Positions 7,718-16,899 of a DNA stretch of 47,505 nucleotides are shown piece by piece. Every line of letters starts with the position of its first letter. The stretch's first letter is position 1. Below the pieces are notes generated by a model. The model saw only the letters and a list, made by a program, of their open reading frames with translations. It searched no databases and was not told the origin of the DNA. The stretch is from a bacterium. Lineage in GTDB: Bacteria > Sysuimicrobiota > Sysuimicrobiia > Sysuimicrobiales > Segetimicrobiaceae. Position numbers and translations under genes: made by a program. The stretch lies in contig DATGJN010000002.1 of NCBI GenBank assembly GCA_035295165.1, forward strand, positions 1 to 47,505. The letters run 5' to 3'.

Positions 7718-9025
7718 TCACAGGTGAGCGTCACCGGGCTCGCCGCGGCGTCTGTCTCCGGTCAATTCGTCGAGCGTCCGCAGCCGCGGCATAGGAGACG
7801 GAATCAACCACAGGATGCCGGCCACGGCGCCGATCGTCGCGACCCAGAGCGTCGGCCGGAGACCAATGGCGGCACCGAGGAGTCCGCCGACCACCGAGCC
7901 GAGCGGGCGGATGCCGTTGTTGACCAAGCTGTACGCGCCCGACACGCGGGCGCGCAGTCGGGCGGGGACCAGGGCCGCAGACATCGACCCATAGCTGATG
8001 TCGAGAATCATCACCCCGAGGCCCGATCCGAATCGAGCGGCGAGGAGGCACGCCAGCACGAGGGGGGCGGGCCCGCCGGCCAACGGCACGAGCACCAACG
8101 GCAGCGGAAACAGGACGCAGCCGAGCATAAACGTCGGTCCGAAGCCGAGTCGGCCGACGAGGCGCCCCGTCACGATCGAACCGAGCACGGCACCCACCGC
8201 CCCCGTGCCGAGCACGAGCCCGAGGATCCCGGGCTGCACGCGGAGCGTCTGCGTCGCGTAGAGCACAAAGAGGGCGGAGAACGCGAAGTTGAAGAAATTG
8301 ACCGTCGATGTCGCCGCCAGCGCGGCGCGCGCGAACGGCGAGTGCATGATGAAACGCGCACCCGCGATGACCGTCCCCTCCCCTCTCGGTTCGGCCGGCG
8401 GCTCGGACGGGGAGATCCTGGCGAGGCAGAACGCCGATACGAGGAACGACAGGGCATCGGCGGCAAGTGCGGCGGGCGCCGAGAAGACCTGCACGAGAAA
8501 CCCACCGAGGCTCGGGCCGCCGACGAACGACAGCGCGCGGCTGCCGTGAAGGATCGCACTGCCTTCGACGTATCGCTCGCGAGGCACGATCGACACGAAG
8601 AGCGTGCTGTAGGCGACGAAGAACACGACGCTCAGCGCCCCGATCAGGAACGCGGTCGCATACAGGTACCCCATCGTCAGCCACCCGGCCCTGTATGCGA
8701 GCGGTATCGTCGCAAGCAGCACGACACGACCCAGGTCGGCGGCGATCATCGAGCGGCGGCGTGTTCTGCGCTGGTCGACCCACGCGCCGGCGTGCAGCGA
8801 GAACAATAGGTACGGCACCCATCCGGCCGCCGACAGATACCCCATCGCACGCGCGTCGGCGTGAAGCACGAGGACCGCCGCAAGAGGCAGAGCCAGGAGG
8901 GTGATCTGATCGCCGAACAACGAGATCACCTGTCCGGCCCAGAAGGTTCGGAACTCGCCGTTTTCGGCAAGGAGCGCGGGAACGAACCTCGGTCCCTGGC
9001 CCTTCGAGTGTCCGGGGAGCGACAT
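7718..9025 (-). CDS. MFS transporter (MFS_3/EntS-like exporter)
   Basis: A 435-residue inner-membrane protein with about 12 hydrophobic segments in two halves. The start FRTFWAGQVISLFGDQITLLALPLAAV and the cytoplasmic loop AGAWVDQRRTRRRSMIAADLGR are typical of the MFS_3 group that contains enterobactin and macrolide exporters. A charged central loop (PSEPPAEPRGEGTV) separates the halves. Substrate unknown. The gene lies 14 bases after a 4-TM protein gene and is the last of a three-gene minus-strand operon with a methyltransferase. A resistance or small-molecule export role is plausible but unproven. Confidence 0.9.
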   Translation of the reverse strand: MSLPGHSKGQGPRFVPALLAENGEFRTFWAGQVISLFGDQITLLALPLAAVLVLHADARAMGYLSAAGWVPYLLFSLHAGAWVDQRRTRRRSMIAADLGRVVLLATIPLAYRAGWLTMGYLYATAFLIGALSVVFFVAYSTLFVSIVPRERYVEGSAILHGSRALSFVGGPSLGGFLVQVFSAPAALAADALSFLVSAFCLARISPSEPPAEPRGEGTVIAGARFIMHSPFARAALAATSTVNFFNFAFSALFVLYATQTLRVQPGILGLVLGTGAVGAVLGSIVTGRLVGRLGFGPTFMLGCVLFPLPLVLVPLAGGPAPLVLACLLAARFGSGLGVMILDISYGSMSAALVPARLRARVSGAYSLVNNGIRPLGSVVGGLLGAAIGLRPTLWVATIGAVAGILWLIPSPMPRLRTLDELTGDRRRGEPGDAHL

Positions 9026-9039
9026 CGTGGCTCGGCGCT

Positions 9040-9483
9040 CTATTCCCGAAGTGCGTCTTCGACGGCGCGGCCGGGATCGGGGAGTTCCTGGTGGTCACCG
9101 GATGTTGGCTCGGGGTGATCACCCATGTACCGGACGAGGAACACGGGCATCAAGACCATGAACGTGGCGAGGGCAAGGACCCACACAACCGCCGCATGGA
9201 CCCACTCGGGCACCTGACCCCGCCACTGTGCCAATTCGACGAGGCACCCCAGATATAGGAGCAGGGCCACCGATTGTTGCCATTCCTTCAACGGCCGGCG
9301 GGAAGTATCGAGTATGAAGAGCGCGATCAGCAACGCCGCCCACGCCAGCACGTCGGGGAGCGGCATCGACGCTCGGCCTCGCCAGATTAAGTGGACCAAG
9401 AGGTACAACCCGATCAGCGTGATAACAAGAGTGTACGGGGTGTCGGGTCGGCGCCGCCTGGGGGTGTCCCGTTGGCGATTCAT
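9040..9483 (-). CDS. Small four-helix membrane protein of unknown function
   Basis: A 147-residue protein with a basic N-terminus (MNRQRDTPRRRRPDTPY) and four predicted membrane segments (YTLVITLIGLYLLVHLIW, VLAWAALLIALFILDTS, VALLLYLGCLVELAQW, VWVLALATFMVLMPVFLV). The C-terminal tail is acidic and hydrophilic. No family is recognised. Its ATG overlaps the TGA of the upstream methyltransferase gene as ATGA, so the two are translationally coupled; the MFS gene follows after 14 bases. Confidence 0.75.
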   Translation of the reverse strand: MNRQRDTPRRRRPDTPYTLVITLIGLYLLVHLIWRGRASMPLPDVLAWAALLIALFILDTSRRPLKEWQQSVALLLYLGCLVELAQWRGQVPEWVHAAVVWVLALATFMVLMPVFLVRYMGDHPEPTSGDHQELPDPGRAVEDALRE

Positions 9484-10283
9484 CGCGAGGGGTGGCGCAA
9501 GCGGACCCGGTAGCTCCGGCTTCGCGCGAGTAACGGCGGGCCGATGCGGGCGTCTCGGTGTGGATCGAACGACTCGCCGGCGACCTCGAATCGATCCGCG
9601 ACAAGCCCGGTTCCTTCGAGCAGCAAGAGAAAGTCCGCCGGCGAGTAGCACCGGACGGTTTCCACCATCGCGTCCTGCTCACACCCGGTCCGCCACCACT
9701 TGCTGAGGAACCGGCATGACGCGGGATCGAAGTCATACCTGACCATCACGGATACATCCAACGGCACAGTCCGGACCTCGCCGTCGACCAGCCGCAACAC
9801 CTCCTCGACATGGCGGCGCTTTCCGGTTTGCGCGGCCCAGAACGCGGGCGAGAACACGTCGAGCAGCATGGCCCCGTGCGCCGCGAGCCACTCCAGTCGG
9901 GCGCGCCGCAGCAATCGCCGCTGGTCGGCGTCGCTGCCGACCCCGAAGCCATCCCAGTAGCAGACCACGTCGAACGCCCCCTCGATGGCGGCCGTATAGA
10001 AATCCGCCTCGAGCACCGTCAACCGGCCGCGTCGCTGTTCAGCCAGGGCGCCTGCGAAGGCCGCCCGCACCGGGCTAATCTCGACGGCGGTCACGAGGTG
10101 GCCGAGATCGGCGATCGCGGCGGCTGTGCCTCCCGCCCCCGCGCCAAGATCGAGGACGCGCTTCCGCCCGCCGCCGCACAGGCGCTCAAGATCCCGGGCC
10201 CGGGCCCGGTGTTCGGGGAAGACTCCGGTCGGACCGAACCATGCGCTTCTCGTATCGTAGAAGGCACGTACCCACTCCATCAT
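9480..10283 (-). CDS. Class I SAM-dependent methyltransferase
   Basis: A 267-residue Rossmann-fold methyltransferase. Motif I is VLDLGAGAGGTAAA (residues ~43-56), the acidic end of strand 2 is TAVEISP, and VLEADFYTA and DVVCYWDGFG follow in the expected order. The substrate cannot be inferred. The start is the first of two adjacent ATG codons (10283, 10280). It is the first gene of an operon with a 4-TM protein (4-base overlap) and an MFS exporter, so modification and export of the same small molecule is one possibility. Confidence 0.88.
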   Translation of the reverse strand: MMEWVRAFYDTRSAWFGPTGVFPEHRARARDLERLCGGGRKRVLDLGAGAGGTAAAIADLGHLVTAVEISPVRAAFAGALAEQRRGRLTVLEADFYTAAIEGAFDVVCYWDGFGVGSDADQRRLLRRARLEWLAAHGAMLLDVFSPAFWAAQTGKRRHVEEVLRLVDGEVRTVPLDVSVMVRYDFDPASCRFLSKWWRTGCEQDAMVETVRCYSPADFLLLLEGTGLVADRFEVAGESFDPHRDARIGPPLLARSRSYRVRLRHPSR

Positions 10284-10469
10284 CTGGACACCCTCTCGGC
10301 GGTCAGGCTTCCCTCACCCGAGCGGTGCACCTCACCTTCCGTCCTCCGTTCGGCGAGCGGCCGCCTTCCCCTCGTGGGGCAGCCAAGACGGCACGGTCCG
10401 GAATTGGCCGCGTTGGGGAATTCATAAGCTGCTCATGTGGAGGAATCACGCTGGTTTCTTGATGCGGTT

Positions 10470-10502
10470 GGCAGGATTCGCGTACCGCCCGTCGAATCCG
10501 CC
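10470..10502 (+). other. Hairpin in the leader of the glycosidase gene
   Basis: GGATTCG (10474-10480) pairs with CGAATCC (10493-10499), and the outer GGC/GCC can extend the stem past one unpaired A. It lies about 60 bases upstream of the next gene's ATG. A regulatory role is only inferred; no known riboswitch class is recognised. Confidence 0.35.
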
Positions 10503-10560
10503 GCACCAATTGCAAGCAGGTGGGAGACAGACAAACCAGGAGTCGCGGCATCGCAGGCTA

Positions 10561-11865
10561 ATGCGCCGTAGCAGCCATCGTCGCAGTCAGTGGCACGCGG
10601 GGTTGTGGACCTTGGTGGTCCTGTGCCTCGCCACCGGGCCGGCGTTGGCCGGCGGCCCGCCCCTCTGGCCCGGCGTCAAGTCCTCTCGCAGTTGGACCGC
10701 TCCGATCGCCCCCGGGGTTCAATATACACACTTCCGCGTCGCCACGTCCAGCGGACCGCTCAGCATCCACCATCTTCGTGTCGATCTGACCAACCCGAGC
10801 GTGCGCCTCGGGATGGGGCTCGCCCACGATCAGCTGATCAGCCCGGACGAAACCGTCTCCTCGATGGTCGCTCGCACCGGGGCCGTCGCGGGCGTCAACG
10901 GGGATTTCTTCGACATCCGCGACTCCGGAATGCCCCTCAACATCGTGGTCAAGAACGGTGAGTTTCTCCGCAGCCCGGTGGGGCGGGCGGCGCTCGCCAT
11001 CGACAAAGACGGCGCGGCACGGATCAGCCATTTTCAGTGGGGCGGGTCGGTGTTGTTCCCGTCAACCAACGCGCGATACTGGCTCGCGGGGTTCAACACC
11101 GGCGTCGTGCCAGAAGGCATCGTCGCGTTCTCCAACGACCGGGGTTATGGGGCTCCGGTTCCGCCTCCAGGGGTCCGCCAGACGGTGGTCGACCTCGCCC
11201 CGGTCCAGCAACAACAACAGGAGGTGGCGCACCCGGTGTTCACGGTGACGGTGTCGGGCCAGCCCGAGCCTCCTGCTCCCGAGACGGCCGCGCAATCCAC
11301 GCAGTACATGGTCGGGCAGGTGTGGCCGCAGCAGGCCTACTACGCCCCGTTCCCCAAAGGGGTAATGCTGCTGGTCGGCCGCGGGAACGCGGCGGACTGG
11401 CTTCAGCAGCACGTCACGGCCGGTATGCCGGTCGAGGTGAACCTTGCGACGACCCCGGATTGGCGAAACCTGCATCTCGCGATCGGCGGCGGGCCGATGT
11501 TGGTGCAGAATGGGTATCCGCTCGACGATCCCCACTCGCCGGCCCCACACGAGCGCGACCGCCCGAACCCGGTGCTGGCGGTGGGAATCTCCCGGGACGG
11601 TGCCACGATGTTGCTCGTGGCGATCGACGGCCGTCAACCCAAGCTCAGCATGGGTGTGACGCAACCGCAGCTCGCGGCGTACATGCGGTGGCTCGGCGCC
11701 TACCAGGCGATGGCGTTCGACAGCGGCGGCTCCGTGACGATGGTGGCGAAGTTCTGGGGCCGCCCGGGCCCCACGGTCGTCAACTCGCCCTCGGACGGAC
11801 GCGAACGCCCCGTCGGCAACGCACTGTTGATTTTTAGTTCCCCGAACGCGGCGGTGTCGCGGTAG
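10561..11865 (+). CDS. Secreted phosphodiester glycosidase-domain protein (NAGPA/DUF2233 family)
   Basis: A 434-residue exported protein. Residues 1-30 form a signal peptide (WTLVVLCLATGPALAGG). The NAGPA domain is shown by GAVAGVNGDFFDIRDSGMPLNIVVKNGEF, LAIGGGPMLVQNGYP, VLAVGISRDGATMLLVAIDGRQ and the C-terminal MAFDSGGSVTMV. These enzymes cleave sugar phosphodiesters and, in bacteria, occur with exopolysaccharide or cell-wall teichoic acid turnover. A Gln/Pro-rich stretch near residues 215-255 interrupts the domain. ATG at 10561 is chosen for the signal peptide; the nearest SD-like AGGAG is about 20 bases away, so the start is not secure. A second secreted protein gene follows. Confidence 0.85.
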   Translation: MRRSSHRRSQWHAGLWTLVVLCLATGPALAGGPPLWPGVKSSRSWTAPIAPGVQYTHFRVATSSGPLSIHHLRVDLTNPSVRLGMGLAHDQLISPDETVSSMVARTGAVAGVNGDFFDIRDSGMPLNIVVKNGEFLRSPVGRAALAIDKDGAARISHFQWGGSVLFPSTNARYWLAGFNTGVVPEGIVAFSNDRGYGAPVPPPGVRQTVVDLAPVQQQQQEVAHPVFTVTVSGQPEPPAPETAAQSTQYMVGQVWPQQAYYAPFPKGVMLLVGRGNAADWLQQHVTAGMPVEVNLATTPDWRNLHLAIGGGPMLVQNGYPLDDPHSPAPHERDRPNPVLAVGISRDGATMLLVAIDGRQPKLSMGVTQPQLAAYMRWLGAYQAMAFDSGGSVTMVAKFWGRPGPTVVNSPSDGRERPVGNALLIFSSPNAAVSR

Positions 11866-12072
11866 ACTGCACCGTCCGTCGCCCGCGTGGTCCTCGGCCC
11901 TGAGTCACCGGCACCGCGCCCCACCGGGCCCATCCGGTCGTTTGCGTCCAAGACGCTGGTCTATGCGAAGGTCAACCCGGGAATATCACCTCATGCCCGG
12001 GCCGGGAGGCCCGCATCCGACTCCCCGCCCGGTGCGTGAACCTCCTGGGGGGACAGACGCGGAGATGGCCCG

Positions 12073-13329
12073 GTGATCGTTCGCCTCGCCCGTTTGGGGA
12101 TGGCGTGCGCCCTGTTCCTTGGCGTTGCGTGCCCCGCTCCAGCTCAGGTGCTGTCGGCCCATCGCGACCTCTACGCGACGTTGGGCACGACGCTCGCGCG
12201 GTTCGATGAGCAGCTCGACGCGCGGCCGGCCAGCGCTGCTCCCGTACTCTTCGCCGCAGAGTTGCTCACCGCCAACGGGAACCGCGGCAAACAGCTGCTC
12301 CGTCCCGAGGCGCGCATCGGCGTGGACCTGGAGCTGGATCGACTGCGCGCGCTCGGAGTCCAAGGCGTGACCGTGGCCATCCCTTTCCCCCTGCTCTACG
12401 ACCCGTACTGGCAGGAGCAGGGGGATGCGGCCGCCTCGCGGGACATGGTGGAGTTCTTCCGGTGGGTGGCCGGCGAAGTGCATGGCCGCGGCATGAAACT
12501 CCTGGTGGAAAGCGGCGTGATGTTCCCCGGTGTCTATTCAGCGGGTTCTGAGGTCGATGCCAACGCGTACTACCAGACCTTGAGCGATGCGCAGTATGTG
12601 GAGGGACGCGTGCAGAACATCATCGCCATCGCCCGCGACGTCGGCCCGGACATCCTGAGCGTCGGGTCGGAGCCCGACACCGAATTCCGCCTGACCGGGA
12701 AGGAGTTTCTCCGAGATCCACGAGCGTTTGCCCGCATGGTCCGCACATTTGTGGACCGCACGGCGGCGGCCGGGTTCGGCGCCGTGCCGCTGGCCGCGGG
12801 GACCGGCACATGGTACGCTCCCGGCGCGAGCTACGTCGCGGAACTGTGCAAGATCGGCGGGCTCGCCGCCATCGACCTGCATCTGTACCCCATCAATCGG
12901 GACTACCTCAACAAAGCGTTGGCCTTCGCGCAACAGGGCCACGCCTGTGGCAAACGGGTGACGATGCTTGAGACGTGGCTCGAAAAGATCGCGGATGATG
13001 AGTTGAGCTCGACCGACGCTGCGGTCGACCCGACGATCTTTGCCAGGGACGCGTCCAACGTGTGGGCGCCGCTCGACCAGCGGTTCCTCGGCGTCATGGC
13101 GAAGTACGCGCGCGCCGCGGGAGTCGACACGGTCTCGGCATTTTGGTCGCGCTATTTCTTTGCCTATCTGGACCCCGGCCTCGTTGCGCACGCCGACGCG
13201 AGCCAGGTCCTCACGTGGGCATCGGCCGCGGCCGCCCAGGCGATGGTCGATGGACGCGTTACCGATACCGGCCTGAGCTATCGGGCCATCATTGCAGGCG
13301 GCGCCACCGCCGGGACACCGAGCCGATAA
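12073..13329 (+). CDS. Secreted TIM-barrel protein, glycoside-hydrolase-like
   Basis: A 418-residue exported protein: a 24-residue signal peptide (ARLGMACALFLGVACPAPAQ), then a predicted (beta/alpha)8 domain. Strand-end patterns include GVTVAIPFPLLY, MKLLVESGVMF, ILSVGSEPDTEF (an acid after strand 4), LAAIDLHLYPIN and KRVTMLETWLEK (an acid after strand 7). The two glutamates in SVGSEPDTEF and MLETWLE sit where clan-A glycosidases hold acid/base and nucleophile, but no exact GH family is recognised. The GTG start has GGAG eight bases upstream. Together with the preceding phosphodiester glycosidase it suggests surface polysaccharide turnover. Confidence 0.7.
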   Translation: MIVRLARLGMACALFLGVACPAPAQVLSAHRDLYATLGTTLARFDEQLDARPASAAPVLFAAELLTANGNRGKQLLRPEARIGVDLELDRLRALGVQGVTVAIPFPLLYDPYWQEQGDAAASRDMVEFFRWVAGEVHGRGMKLLVESGVMFPGVYSAGSEVDANAYYQTLSDAQYVEGRVQNIIAIARDVGPDILSVGSEPDTEFRLTGKEFLRDPRAFARMVRTFVDRTAAAGFGAVPLAAGTGTWYAPGASYVAELCKIGGLAAIDLHLYPINRDYLNKALAFAQQGHACGKRVTMLETWLEKIADDELSSTDAAVDPTIFARDASNVWAPLDQRFLGVMAKYARAAGVDTVSAFWSRYFFAYLDPGLVAHADASQVLTWASAAAAQAMVDGRVTDTGLSYRAIIAGGATAGTPSR

Positions 13330-13332
13330 CCG

Positions 13333-13677
13333 TCACCACAGCCGGCTGACAACAAACGCAAATCCCAGCGCGATCAGAATCAGCGCCCCGATGTTCTGTT
13401 GCCCAAGCGAGCGGGCCGCGAGAAACGCGATGCCGAGACCGATCAACGCGAGTCCTCCGGCCGACGTGAGCCGGCGCCGTCCGCCGACAGTGCGTCCGAC
13501 CTGCGGTGAGGACGCGGGTCTTTGCCTCCCCACGACGATTCCCAACCCAATCACGATCAAGATCACCGGCCACCACTGGTCGAGTTCCTGCGGTACGTAG
13601 CCGAGGTTGCGGAGCAACAGGATGGCACCGATCAGGAGCAGCACCACCCCTCCCAGAAGGTCGCGCCGGTGCTCCAA
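13333..13677 (-). CDS. Small membrane protein with LiaI/LiaF-like transmembrane region
   Basis: A 114-residue protein with four short hydrophobic segments in two pairs: DLLGGVVLLLIGAILLLRNLGYVP, WWPVILIVIGLGIVVG, GGLALIGLGIAFLAARSL and IGALILIALGFAFVVSRLW. The pattern GGxxLxxIGxxLLLxNLG...WWPxxLIxxG is that of the LiaI-LiaF-like/DUF5668 membrane region seen in envelope-stress proteins. The TTG start has AGGAGGG at a seven-base spacing. It is convergent with the TIM-barrel gene, only three bases between the stops. Confidence 0.75.
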   Translation of the reverse strand: MEHRRDLLGGVVLLLIGAILLLRNLGYVPQELDQWWPVILIVIGLGIVVGRQRPASSPQVGRTVGGRRRLTSAGGLALIGLGIAFLAARSLGQQNIGALILIALGFAFVVSRLW

Positions 13678-13811
13678 GGGAGTTCCCTCCTATCTCGTGG
13701 TGTTGACTGAGCGTCTGCGTATGGTAAGCCCCAAACTCACTGCGCGAGGTACTCGCGAGCTTCGGCAGCCCACCGGTGCGGTTCCTGGTTGGTCGGGATC
13801 TCCACTTACTG

Positions 13812-14744
13812 CTAGAACATCGACGTGCCGTCCGGGTCCGCCGGGGCCAGGTACATGAGCGGATCGCGGAACAGGTCGTCGCGCGAGCAACAGAAGATCT
13901 CGGTATCGCTGATGCGGAACCCAGCCCGGAGGAGCGGAGCGAGGGCACCGTGCGGTTCCGGCACCACGATGCAGTATCGCGCCTCGTCACTCGACGCAGA
14001 CGCAGGTTCCGCCGTGGTGCCCGCCCACCGCCACGCGGCGCCGGCGCATGCGACGGAGTCAGCGGACGCCGTCACCCCCATGGGTCCGAGGCGAATGTCG
14101 ATACCGCCGGTCGCTTCTCTGGCGCACCGCCGCACGTATCCGTACCCCAGCGTGTCGGCGTTCCGTCGAAACCACAGCGGTACTGCGCCGAGAACGCGCT
14201 GCCAGTACGCGTGATCTTCGGGACGCCGGCGCCCGCACGCTTCGGCGTCCCAGGCCACTACGTCGGCACCGTCTCCGCCGGCCGGCACGGCGACCACCCC
14301 CGCGCTCGGCAGTTGTGCCACCGCCCCGGCCGTTCCCGTGAGGAAGAAGTGAGGCCACCGCGGCCTGAGCCCCGCTCGCACGTACAGGGTGAGCGCGCCG
14401 GGGTGCGTGGAGCTCATCGTGCAATATCCGGTCGCCGGTGCCGCCATCAACTGCCGCAGGAGAGTCCCGCCGATGCCGTCGGCCTGCCGGTCCGGCGCGA
14501 CGAACAGTTCGGAGATAAACGCAATACCGCTACGCACCAGCGCGGCGGCGTACCCGACCGCAACGTCCCCGTCCTCGGCGATCCACAGCGCCCCGGTCGT
14601 GCGCTCATGGCGAAAGAGACGGAGGAGCGGCAGCGTCACGTCGTGAGTCGTCGACGAGGTCCGCCCAGGATGCGCGGCGGCACGCCACACGCGGTAGACG
14701 GAGGGGAAATCGGCCTCAACGGCGCGCCGAATCCGGACGTCCAT
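13812..14744 (-). CDS. GNAT-family N-acetyltransferase
   Basis: A 310-residue protein. The N-terminal half is a GNAT fold: MDVRIRRAVEADFPSVYRVW (strand 1/helix 1), GALWIAEDGDVAVGYAAALV, and the acetyl-CoA loop ISELFVAPDRQADGIGGTLL, where Q-X-X-G-I-G stands for the motif-A Q/R-X-X-G-X-G/A. The C-terminal ~150 residues contain a second, weaker alpha/beta half (GIDIRLGPMGVTA, ARYCIVVPEPHGALAPLLRAGFRI), so it may be a tandem GNAT. Substrate unknown. ATG at 14744 is chosen because the GNAT domain starts there. It follows the kinase-like gene by 14 bases. Confidence 0.82.
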   Translation of the reverse strand: MDVRIRRAVEADFPSVYRVWRAAAHPGRTSSTTHDVTLPLLRLFRHERTTGALWIAEDGDVAVGYAAALVRSGIAFISELFVAPDRQADGIGGTLLRQLMAAPATGYCTMSSTHPGALTLYVRAGLRPRWPHFFLTGTAGAVAQLPSAGVVAVPAGGDGADVVAWDAEACGRRRPEDHAYWQRVLGAVPLWFRRNADTLGYGYVRRCAREATGGIDIRLGPMGVTASADSVACAGAAWRWAGTTAEPASASSDEARYCIVVPEPHGALAPLLRAGFRISDTEIFCCSRDDLFRDPLMYLAPADPDGTSMF

Positions 14745-14758
14745 GCGGTAGCGCCCCA

Positions 14759-15310
14759 CTACCGGGCAGCGGGCGCGGCGGCGCCGCCGTCGGGCACGGC
14801 CGAGAGCCACAGACGCACGTGCCGCGGCGACCGCAATCGCACGACCGCGAGATGCCCGTACTCCCGGCCGTCCAACGCCGCCGCATACGCGCGCCGGTTC
14901 AGCCCGTGCGTGCGCAGGGCCCAGAGAATGATGGAGTCCCGGCTCAGCGCGGTCCGCAACTGCTCGCGGTTGCCGTGCCACAGCTCTTCGCGAACGATCA
15001 TCCGCCGCAGGGTGCGCACGAACACCTGCCGCAGCACAACCGTCAGCGGGAAGTCGAGCCAGACGAGGGTGTCCGCAAGCGGCCACACGATGTCGCGCGC
15101 CTTGGCATAATTCCCGTCCACCACCCAGGCGGCTCGCGCCAGCGCACGGGAGACCCGCGCACGAAACACGTCGGTCGGGGTCTCGGTCCATCCGGGCGCC
15201 CAGTGTAGCGCGTCCAATTCGATGTGCGGGATCCCGAGGCGCTTCGAGAGTTCGCGCGACACGGTCGTCTTGCCGGCGCCACTCGTCCCGACGACCACGA
15301 TGCGCCGCAT
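14759..15310 (-). CDS. P-loop NTPase, adenylate-kinase-like (FlaR/topology-modulation type)
   Basis: A 183-residue protein starting MRRIVVVGTSGAGKTTVSREL, a Walker A motif directly at the N-terminus. HIELDALHWAPGW and DGNYAKARDIVWPLADTLVWLDFPLTVVLRQVF are signatures of the small AAA/adenylate-kinase-like proteins often named 'DNA topology modulation protein'. Its substrate is not known. An in-frame ATG 13 codons upstream (15349) is possible; neither start has a strong SD, and the shorter form is preferred because the family begins at the P-loop strand. It lies between a PLP decarboxylase and a GNAT gene on the same strand. Confidence 0.82.
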   Translation of the reverse strand: MRRIVVVGTSGAGKTTVSRELSKRLGIPHIELDALHWAPGWTETPTDVFRARVSRALARAAWVVDGNYAKARDIVWPLADTLVWLDFPLTVVLRQVFVRTLRRMIVREELWHGNREQLRTALSRDSIILWALRTHGLNRRAYAAALDGREYGHLAVVRLRSPRHVRLWLSAVPDGGAAAPAAR

Positions 15311-15360
15311 CTGTCCGCGCGTTCGGCCGCGTGACGCCCCAGGCGACATGAGGCGCCTAC

Positions 15361-16737
15361 CTAGTGCCGAAGCTCTCCGGCAATCCGGAGCATCGTTTCC
15401 AGCGTGCGCTGGACGTCGCGGTCCGTGGTCGCCCAGGATGAGACGCTGATGCGCATTGCGGCCCGCCCGCGCCACACGGTGCCGCCGCACCAGCACGTGC
15501 CGTCTCGCTGGACCGCGTCGATCACCCGCGTGGTCGTATCGTCCACGCCGAACGACACGAGCACCTGATTGAGGACGACCTCGTTGAGCACCTCGTACCC
15601 CCCCTGCTCGAGACCTTCGGCCAGGCGCGCGGCCTGCCGGCAGTTTCGCTCGATCAACTCGACGAACCCGCGTCGCCCGAGGCTGCGCAGGGCCGCCCAG
15701 ACCTCCACGCCCCTCGCCCGTCGCGACATCTCCGGCGTGTAGTGCGCGGGCTCCCGCCGCCCGCCCTGCGGGAGGTACGCGGCGGTGGCAGACATGGCGG
15801 CCCGCAAGTGCGCGCCCTCGCGGACGAAGGCCACGCCGCTGTCGTAGGGGACGTTCAACCACTTGTGGGCATCCACGGCCCACGAGTCCGCGCGGTCCAA
15901 GCCGCGCGTCTGATGTGCGAACGCGGGAGAGGCCGCCGCCCACAGCCCGAACGCGCCGTCCACATGCACCCACGCGCCGGCTGCGTGCGCCGCGTCGCAG
16001 AGCTCAGCGGCCGGGTCGAACGCTCCGGTGTTCACGTTGCCGGCCTGCAGGCACACAATCGCCAGGCCATCGAGGCGCGGCAACGCATCGGGGCGCATCC
16101 GGCCTTGCCCATCGACCGGCACGCGCACGACGCGCTCGCGGCCGAAGCCCACGAGGCTGAGCGCCTTGAGCAGGCTGACGTGCACCTCGTCCCCAACGAC
16201 GACCGTGATCGGCGGCGCGCCGAAGAGACCCTGCGCCTCGACGTCCCACCCCGCGCGCGCGAGCACCGCGTGGCGCGCCGCCGCGAGCGCGGTGAAGTTG
16301 GCGACCGTGGTGCCGGTCACAAACGCGCCACCTGCGACCGACGGCAGGTGCAGCAACTCAAGCAGCCATCGCAGCGCCGTCTCCTCGACCGCCGCCGCCA
16401 CGGGCGACATCACGGAAAACGCGACATTCTGGTCCCACGCGCCGGCCAGCCAGTTGGCGGCAAGCGCCGCCGGCAGCGACCCGCCGGTGACGAAGCCGAA
16501 GTACCGCGGTCCCGCGGAGGCCACGGTCGCGGGTGATCCGATCCCGTCGAGCAGCGCAAGTACCCGCTCGGGGTCCGCCGAATGCTCCGGCAGGGTCCCG
16601 TCGAGCTCGCGCAACCGGTCCACAGCCTCGGCGGCGGTAGCCACGCGTCGGGCGTCGAGCCCCTCAAGGTATCTCGCCGCGCGTTCCGCCGCGTCGCGCA
16701 GGAGCGCTCTCGATGCACTCTCGGCCAACGGCACCAC
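15361..16737 (-). CDS. PLP-dependent group II decarboxylase
   Basis: A 458-residue fold-type I enzyme of the glutamate/aromatic-L-amino-acid decarboxylase family. Visible are AGPRYFGFVTGGSLPAALAANWL (substrate entry region), TTVANFTALAAARHAVL, HVDGAFGLWAA with the PLP-ring Asp, and VDAHKWLNVPYDSG with the Schiff-base Lys. A late arm carries CWCGGTVWRGRAAMRISVSSWAT. The family decarboxylates aromatic or acidic amino acids; this divergent branch often lacks an assigned substrate. The start is the first of two GTG codons after a G-rich weak SD. Spacing to the kinase-like gene is 50 bases. Confidence 0.9.
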   Translation of the reverse strand: MVPLAESASRALLRDAAERAARYLEGLDARRVATAAEAVDRLRELDGTLPEHSADPERVLALLDGIGSPATVASAGPRYFGFVTGGSLPAALAANWLAGAWDQNVAFSVMSPVAAAVEETALRWLLELLHLPSVAGGAFVTGTTVANFTALAAARHAVLARAGWDVEAQGLFGAPPITVVVGDEVHVSLLKALSLVGFGRERVVRVPVDGQGRMRPDALPRLDGLAIVCLQAGNVNTGAFDPAAELCDAAHAAGAWVHVDGAFGLWAAASPAFAHQTRGLDRADSWAVDAHKWLNVPYDSGVAFVREGAHLRAAMSATAAYLPQGGRREPAHYTPEMSRRARGVEVWAALRSLGRRGFVELIERNCRQAARLAEGLEQGGYEVLNEVVLNQVLVSFGVDDTTTRVIDAVQRDGTCWCGGTVWRGRAAMRISVSSWATTDRDVQRTLETMLRIAGELRH

Positions 16738-16899
16738 CCCCCACTCTGGTTTCGGTCGTCGCGGGGCCGGGGTCCGATCACCCGGACGTGACGGCGACCG
16801 CGCACGACGATCTTGCCAGCCGCTCCCGCGCCTGTTGCGTCGTCCCCGTGGGAACGCGCATTCCGCCTGTTCGCATCGCCGCCGCGGTCGCGCTGCGCG

